A stretch of 64,000 bases of DNA from positions 56,331-120,330 of the forward strand of contig JACASW010000002.1 in the NCBI GenBank assembly GCA_013390785.1, read 5' to 3'. A program made the position numbers and the translations under genes. The notes under the pieces were generated by a model, which did not search any database, was not told the DNA's origin, and was given only the letters and a program-made list of their open reading frames with translations. The DNA comes from Marine Group I thaumarchaeote. GTDB lineage: Archaea > Thermoproteota > Nitrososphaeria > Nitrososphaerales > Nitrosopumilaceae. Shown here piece by piece: positions 59,992-64,000 of the stretch (its first letter is position 1; each line of letters starts with the position of its first letter).

Positions 59992-60701
59992 TCGTCGACA
60001 TTTCAGAATTATCAGTAAGTTATGATGGAATAGGTGCATTAGAAAAAATAAGTTTTGGAATTAATAAAGGAGATTTTCTTGGAATCATAGGTCCAAACGG
60101 TGCAGGAAAATCCACATTATTTCATTGCATGTTAGGGCTTCATTTAGAATATCAGGGAACGATCAAATTTTTCAACAAAGACATTAGAAAATCAGAAGAA
60201 TATCTAACACATATCGGGTATGTTCCACAAAAACCAGTCGTTGATAGAAATTTTCCAGCAACAATAAGAGAAGTGGTGAGTATGGGACAGGCAAACAATG
60301 ATCCAGATATGGTAGATGAAGCATTACAAAAAGTATGGATGCATGAATTAGCAGATAGACGAATAGGAGATTTATCAAGCGGTCAGCAGCAAAGAGTGTT
60401 TATTGCAAAAGCATTAGTCAGTTCGCCCAAAATATTAGTTCTGGATGAGCCTGTCACGGGAGTAGATATTCACAATAAGGACCTATTTTTTCAGATTTTA
60501 AGCGAACTAAACTCGAAGGAGAAAATCTCCATCATTTGGTCATCACATGATCTTGATGCAGTAGAAAGATTAGCAAATAAAGTTGCATGTCTAAATAAAA
60601 CGCTATTTTTCCATGGGATTTCACAGGAATTCTTTAGTGATGAAGAAATGATGAAGAAATATTCAGAGACATCTATGCAAATGCATATGCACCACCATTG
60701 A
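59988..60701 (+). CDS. znuC: ZnuC-type ABC transporter ATPase
   Basis: A 237-residue ATPase: Walker A GPNGAGKST (about residue 37), signature LSSGQQQRVFIAKAL (about residue 134), and Walker B ILVLDEPVTGVD. The Q-loop is YVPQKP. The start is a TTG overlapping the ZnuA stop (TTGA), with AAGGAGG at 59971-59977 as an unusually strong ribosome site. The C-terminus is His/Met-rich (MQMHMHHH), which may bind the metal. Confidence 0.95.
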   Translation: MIVDISELSVSYDGIGALEKISFGINKGDFLGIIGPNGAGKSTLFHCMLGLHLEYQGTIKFFNKDIRKSEEYLTHIGYVPQKPVVDRNFPATIREVVSMGQANNDPDMVDEALQKVWMHELADRRIGDLSSGQQQRVFIAKALVSSPKILVLDEPVTGVDIHNKDLFFQILSELNSKEKISIIWSSHDLDAVERLANKVACLNKTLFFHGISQEFFSDEEMMKKYSETSMQMHMHHH

Positions 60702-60707
60702 TAAGAT

Positions 60708-61547
60708 ATGGTTTTTGACATCTTATCATTTGGGTTTATGCAAAATGCTATAATTTCAGGCATTGCAATTTCACTGATTTGTTCCACAGTAGGATTATTT
60801 TTAGTTCTTAGAAAATATTCATTGTTTGGTGATGCATTAGCACATTCCGCATTTGGTGGAGTTGCATTGGGTTTATTTCTCGGATTCTACCCATTATGGG
60901 CCGCATATGCAGTTTCAATTCTTAGTGCATTAGCATTAACAAAGATTCGACAGAAATTTGATATTTCAGGAGATGCAATTATAGCAATTTTACTTTCATC
61001 AGGAATAGCAGTAGGAATTGTTCTGATTAGCTTATCAGGAGGATTCTCAATTGATATTTTCTCATTTTTGTTTGGGAGTGTCTTGCTTGTGAGTACAGAA
61101 AACGTAATTGGGATTTTAGGGATGTGTGCAGCAATTTTAATAATTCTTATCATAGGTTACAAAAAATTTATGTACATTACATTTTCTGAAGAACAAGCAC
61201 GAGTTTCGGGAATTCGAGTTGAAAAATTGAATTATTTGTTAATTGCGATAGCAGGAATTACAGTAGTAACATCAATGCAATTAGTAGGGGTACTTTTGGT
61301 TTCAGCACTTTTTGTAATTCCAAATGTCACCGCAATGATGTTTAAACGTTCATTTAAACAGACAATTATCCTTTCAATGTCATTTTCAGTATTTTCCACA
61401 GTGGCAGGAATACTGATTTCATACCCGCTAGATATCGCGCCATCAGGAATGGTTGTGTTATTAGCAATAACGCTCTTCATTGGTTCTTTGGTAATGAAGT
61501 CAGCTGGAATGATAAAGACGACTGGGATATTGGCAAAGCGTGCCTAG
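60708..61547 (+). CDS. znuB: ZnuB-type ABC transporter permease
   Basis: A 279-residue permease with about eight to nine spans of the cluster 9 (zinc/manganese/iron chelate) family. MQNAIISGIAISLICSTVG and LFGDALAHSAFGGVALG are typical, as is the VGVLLVSALFVIPNVTA segment. It starts 6 bases after the ATPase gene. The operon is probably controlled by the divergent nikR. Zn, Mn or Ni could be the substrate; His-rich ZnuA suggests Zn. Confidence 0.94.
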   Translation: MVFDILSFGFMQNAIISGIAISLICSTVGLFLVLRKYSLFGDALAHSAFGGVALGLFLGFYPLWAAYAVSILSALALTKIRQKFDISGDAIIAILLSSGIAVGIVLISLSGGFSIDIFSFLFGSVLLVSTENVIGILGMCAAILIILIIGYKKFMYITFSEEQARVSGIRVEKLNYLLIAIAGITVVTSMQLVGVLLVSALFVIPNVTAMMFKRSFKQTIILSMSFSVFSTVAGILISYPLDIAPSGMVVLLAITLFIGSLVMKSAGMIKTTGILAKRA

Positions 61548-61550
61548 AAA

Positions 61551-61922
61551 CTAGTTGCGGTGTCTCAAAACTTTTGGAAAATTTAATTCAGGTTTTTTCC
61601 AATTTGTATATTCAATTTCTACTGCATTAATAATCGCATAATCTTCAACCACTTCAGAAATTTCTGTAAAATCAGCTACAAAAATTATACCATAATCTGC
61701 GTTTAACTCATCAATATAATCACAGATCTGTTCTATGCTAGCTTTAGTGAGCACTTGCCTCTCTTTAGCATCAGCTACGATAATTTTTTCGTCACATTCT
61801 AAAACGAAATCTGGTCTAAGACCAGAGTCTAATCTATGCTGGATTAACAAAGCATAATCTGGAAATCTTTTCTTAAGCAATAACGCTACAAAATCTTCAA
61901 AATCTTTACCAAGCATTTTCAT
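61551..61922 (-). CDS. PD-(D/E)XK nuclease-fold protein
   Basis: A 123-residue protein with a restriction-endonuclease-like core: GKDFEDFVALLLKKRFPDY (first helix with Glu), RPDFVLEC (catalytic Asp), IIVADAKERQV (DxK). The C-terminal strand-helix part has VVEDYAIINAVEIEY. It is 24 bases after a ParB-like gene and likely forms a unit with it. A 42-base part of this gene is repeated in inverse orientation at the window end. A repair, defence or plasmid-derived role are all possible. Confidence 0.8.
   Translation of the reverse strand: MKMLGKDFEDFVALLLKKRFPDYALLIQHRLDSGLRPDFVLECDEKIIVADAKERQVLTKASIEQICDYIDELNADYGIIFVADFTEISEVVEDYAIINAVEIEYTNWKKPELNFPKVLRHRN
61613..61654. repeat. Inverted repeat copy A (42 nt), inside the nuclease gene
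   Basis: The minus strand of this stretch, part of the nuclease gene's C-terminal coding region (VVEDYAIINAVEI), is identical over 42 bases to the plus strand at 63959-64000. The two arms face each other about 2.3 kb apart; the right arm may continue past the window. Confidence 0.9.
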
Positions 61923-61946
61923 CCCCCAAAAAAAATGAATTAGCCC

Positions 61947-63002
61947 TCAGCCGAGGGCTTTGACATCCTTTAGAAGTTTACCAAACTCTCTATGGGCTTC
62001 TTCATATTCTTCTAGTTTGGCTCTATCTTTAGCCAACTCTTGCATCTTGTCACGTGGAAAAGATTTTATCATTACTAGCCAATTCTTCATTTGCGTATCA
62101 GAACCTTCATCAGTTTTTTTAACTGATTCATTTTGGGCGAATATCTCCAAAGCATGTTCAATGGTACCACCTTTTGTCATTGCCTTGTAAGCCTCTTTAT
62201 CTTCCAAGATGATTTTGTCCAATTTTCGAACTTGGATTGCCATAGGAATCTGACCTTTGTTGATCCATTGCATAAACTCCTTCATGTTATCTGGCACTTC
62301 AACCCATTCTTTTAGACCACGTTTTTTGTATAGTTCCAGGAAATGAGAAAATCTCTGAAGCCACGATTCATCCTCAGGGAATTTTTCATGATATAGAAGA
62401 GTTTGCTTATAGGCTTTGACATTTTGGCTAATGGTGTTTTTGCTTATGTGCACTGCCTTTGCAACATCATCATAGTCCATACCATGAATCTCAATCAGGT
62501 CATATACATGAGCACCCTTATCCATGGCAGGCCAATCTTTTTTGCCGCTGACATGAATACGTGTAAGCAACAACGCAATATCCGCAGATTTCATATTTTC
62601 TGGAAGAAGAATACAGTCAATAGGATCAATTCTTTCCCTAGGGATGTCTTTTTCCTTACCAGAACTGATTTCACCTACAAGCGTTCGCATGCAAACAGTT
62701 CTACGATTGCCTTCAATTACCAGATATTCTAAATCAGATAATTTTTTGACAAAAGGTGCTTCTGACAAGCCCCTTGAAAACTTAATCTCACGAAGTAAAC
62801 TTTTGGTGTCTGATTCCAACAAGATGTGCTCCTCAATTTCTTTGTCAGAGAGAGGTGTTGGAATATGCTTGAACCTTACATTATTTGGATCTAGTTTGAG
62901 ATAGTTCAGTGGAATTGAAACTATGTCTGCTTGAATAGCTTCCTCACCTGAAATATTCAAAGGATATTTTCCAACTGTTTTTAGTTGTTGTTCTGCCGTC
63001 AT
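61947..63002 (-). CDS. ParB-like protein with HTH
   Basis: A 351-residue protein of the ParB/Srx superfamily. VSIPLNYLKLDPNNVRF (about residue 30) opens the ParB-like domain, VIEGNRRTVCMRTL (about residue 112) is its conserved GxRR-type box, and DYDDVAKAVHISKNTISQN (about residues 176-194) is a helix-turn-helix. The last 100 residues are charged and helical. No ParA gene is adjacent, so this is not a standard partition system. With the nuclease 24 bases downstream it could be a defence or integrated-element module. An operator-like array lies just upstream. Confidence 0.82.
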   Translation of the reverse strand: MTAEQQLKTVGKYPLNISGEEAIQADIVSIPLNYLKLDPNNVRFKHIPTPLSDKEIEEHILLESDTKSLLREIKFSRGLSEAPFVKKLSDLEYLVIEGNRRTVCMRTLVGEISSGKEKDIPRERIDPIDCILLPENMKSADIALLLTRIHVSGKKDWPAMDKGAHVYDLIEIHGMDYDDVAKAVHISKNTISQNVKAYKQTLLYHEKFPEDESWLQRFSHFLELYKKRGLKEWVEVPDNMKEFMQWINKGQIPMAIQVRKLDKIILEDKEAYKAMTKGGTIEHALEIFAQNESVKKTDEGSDTQMKNWLVMIKSFPRDKMQELAKDRAKLEEYEEAHREFGKLLKDVKALG

Positions 63003-63011
63003 TACACACCG

Positions 63012-63076
63012 TAGTATATACTAGTATTTATTAGTATCGAGTACTTATGAATACTCCAGAATACTAGAACAATACT
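63012..63076. promoter_or_regulatory. AGTAT/ATACT operator-like array before the ParB-like gene
   Basis: Seven AGTAT or ATACT words occur in 65 bases directly upstream of the ATG at 63002, including the 12-base perfect palindrome TAGTATATACTA (63012-63023) and copies at about 63022, 63032, 63050, 63060 and 63071. The array overlaps the likely TATA box about 27 bases before the start. This fits autoregulation by a ParB- or HTH-type protein. Confidence 0.55.
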
Positions 63077-63106
63077 GACAAATCACCCGTTTTTCTAGGC
63101 GTAAAA

Positions 63107-63123
63107 TGTCAGTTTTACTGACA
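63107..63123. promoter_or_regulatory. Perfect 17-base palindrome (7-bp arms)
   Basis: TGTCAGT-TTT-ACTGACA is a perfect inverted repeat in the gap between the ParB-like gene and the secreted-protein gene. A further ACTGACAAA word is at about 63074. It could be an operator or a transcription terminator/hairpin for the leftward gene at 63162; no T-run follows, so an operator is more likely. Confidence 0.45.
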
Positions 63124-63161
63124 AAACGGAACTAATTTGAATTCTACCATATCGATCAAAA

Positions 63162-63881
63162 TTATCTAATAACCCTTTTCACGGCTCTGAAAATTCCATA
63201 TCCGATGCCAGAAAATATTGCAGCGGTGATCACTATGGCTACAAATGCTGTGAGATAATCCTCAAAGAAAATTTTTGTCTCAAACCATGCTCGTACGAAA
63301 GAATCAAAAAAGTTGGCGTTTCTGAAATCCTCAATCTCGCCCACCGCCAACGTAAACTTGCCATTTTCAGATGTGTTAAAAACTGCCAGATAATATGTTC
63401 CCGGATTTATATGATGAATTCTAATCTCTTGCCGTTCCCAATAGTTTACCTGAGTGAATGGCTCATAAAACACGCGCCCTGGAAAATTATCGTAATAATC
63501 AAAAACAATCGCACTGAATTTTTCTGGTAATTCAAATGGCAAATCAGTATTATTTTCATCTACCTGCAAACTAATCAATCCAATATTTTGTCGCTCAGAT
63601 ATTATTGCGAGCGATGGATGGAATTCTTCCAAGCCTTCCAGTGCCGGTATGACAATGCTGGCATATAGTGGTTCCTTTTGATCAGCATCAAATTTGTAAA
63701 ACAGAACATTATTCTTAACCTCACCATACATTGCCCATGAAATCTGAGGATCTGGAATGTAAAGAGAATTATCGATCTTCGTGTTCATTCCATCTGAAAA
63801 GATAAGCTGGTGTCCGAATGCTTCATTTACATTGAAAAATAAGAACAAGACTCCTAGAAATATTAAAAGAGTCTTTTTCAT
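63162..63881 (-). CDS. Secreted or membrane-anchored protein, unknown function
   Basis: A 239-residue protein with a signal peptide (residues 1-23, MKKTLLIFLGVLFLFF start, AFGH junction), an extracellular beta-rich domain (about 24-200; segments YIPDPQISWAMYGEV, IHHINPGTYYLAVFNTSENG), and a C-terminal membrane anchor (AFVAIVITAAIFSGIGYGIF) followed by basic residues. The PGTYYLAV segment resembles a pre-peptidase C-terminal-type fold. No catalytic residues are evident. Function unknown. Confidence 0.78.
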   Translation of the reverse strand: MKKTLLIFLGVLFLFFNVNEAFGHQLIFSDGMNTKIDNSLYIPDPQISWAMYGEVKNNVLFYKFDADQKEPLYASIVIPALEGLEEFHPSLAIISERQNIGLISLQVDENNTDLPFELPEKFSAIVFDYYDNFPGRVFYEPFTQVNYWERQEIRIHHINPGTYYLAVFNTSENGKFTLAVGEIEDFRNANFFDSFVRAWFETKIFFEDYLTAFVAIVITAAIFSGIGYGIFRAVKRVIR

Positions 63882-63910
63882 AGTTCTTCAGCGAAACTGA
63901 TGAATTGGAA

Positions 63911-63979
63911 CTAATTTAGCGACTGGATATACTCATGAAGCTTTTGCTTCTTTTCTTCAAGTGGTTGAAGATTATGCGA
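63911..63979 (-). pseudogene. Possible C-terminal fragment of a minus-strand gene, interrupted by the inverted copy
   Basis: On the minus strand a frame reads EEKKQKLHEYIQSLN and a stop (63911-63913), with the look of a real helical C-terminus. Upstream of it (63959 and above) the sequence is the inverted copy of the nuclease gene, and the frame meets stop codons at 63980. The gene may continue differently beyond the window, or this is the end of a disrupted gene. Confidence 0.35.
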
Positions 63980-64000
63980 TTATTAATGCAGTAGAAATTG
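63959..64000. repeat. Inverted repeat copy B (42 nt) at the window edge
   Basis: Identical over all 42 bases to the reverse complement of 61613-61654, ending at the window boundary, so the true length is unknown. In the plus direction it encodes VVEDYAIINAVEI. The join to unrelated sequence is sharp at 63958/63959. Confidence 0.9.

Noticed and set aside
61947..63002. Chromosome partition (ParAB) locus
   Set aside because: No ParA-type ATPase next to the ParB-like gene and no clustered parS-like GTT-AAC palindromes seen.

Overview
The window is a chromosomal segment of an ammonia-oxidising archaeon, most likely of the Nitrosopumilus/Nitrosarchaeum group (Nitrososphaerota, formerly Thaumarchaeota). 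The evidence is an AT-rich, gene-dense layout with archaeal information-processing genes (TBP, eIF1/SUI1, Sec61 beta, class I LysRS, archaeal RNase P RNA, Tsr3, type II Met aminopeptidase), the archaeal-type shikimate pathway, F420 genes, UspA-fused permeases, cold-shock proteins and many apparently leaderless TTG/GTG-started genes placed about 27 nt after a TATA box. The genus is an inference from gene content; no marker such as 16S rRNA or amoA is in the window.

Layout. 0-1 kb: 3' part of thiC. 1-10.2 kb: a minus-strand operon carrying the whole archaeal route to chorismate and on toward tyrosine/phenylalanine (ADH synthase, DHQ synthase II, aroD, aroE, GHMP shikimate kinase, aroA, aroC, a chorismate mutase-aminotransferase fusion, tyrA) plus a Nudix gene. 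10.3-12.8 kb: an MqnC-like radical SAM enzyme facing a UbiD-family decarboxylase, probably for menaquinone. 13.6-19 kb: an accessory-looking cluster in which a histone-H1-like Lys/Arg repeat protein, an aquaporin tail, two repeat proteins and a coiled-coil protein all carry the same YEKxYLxRY motif (12 copies). This is the best candidate here for an undescribed system. It also contains tRNA-Arg and a BCP peroxiredoxin. 19-27 kb: lysS, elp3, a membrane hydrolase, a CPA2 antiporter, purM, a PAC2-family protein and an HTH regulator with a palindromic operator. 27-36 kb: CaCA antiporter, Zn-ribbon/nuclease, cofH-cofG, HtrA, glycosyltransferase, SRPBCC, tRNA-binding OB-fold, TBP, DUF1512 and a small Zn-ribbon gene. 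36-46 kb: map, tRNA-Pro, tsr3, APC-UspA permease, rnpB, a surface protein, cofD-cofC, CPBP protease, eIF1, ZNRD2-like and Sec61 beta. 46-57 kb: DUF2070, Mrr-like nuclease, orphan solute-binding protein, methyltransferase, geranylgeranyl reductase, double winged-helix regulator with repeated operators, DUF99/endonuclease dU and an HIBADH-family dehydrogenase. 57-61.5 kb: two cold-shock genes made by a 352-bp tandem duplication that trapped a fragment of nikR, then nikR divergent from a znuABC-type metal transporter. 61.5-64 kb: a PD-(D/E)XK nuclease and a ParB-like protein with an operator-like array, a secreted protein, and an exact 42-nt inverted copy of part of the nuclease gene at the window edge.

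How the genes work together: the aro operon gives aromatic precursors. Tyrosine and diaminouracil feed CofH/CofG, and CofC/CofD complete F420. MqnC/UbiD probably serve the futalosine menaquinone route, which also draws on chorismate. NikR beside ZnuABC suggests metal-responsive uptake. Several genes missed by length-limited ORF calling (25-59 codons) are added.
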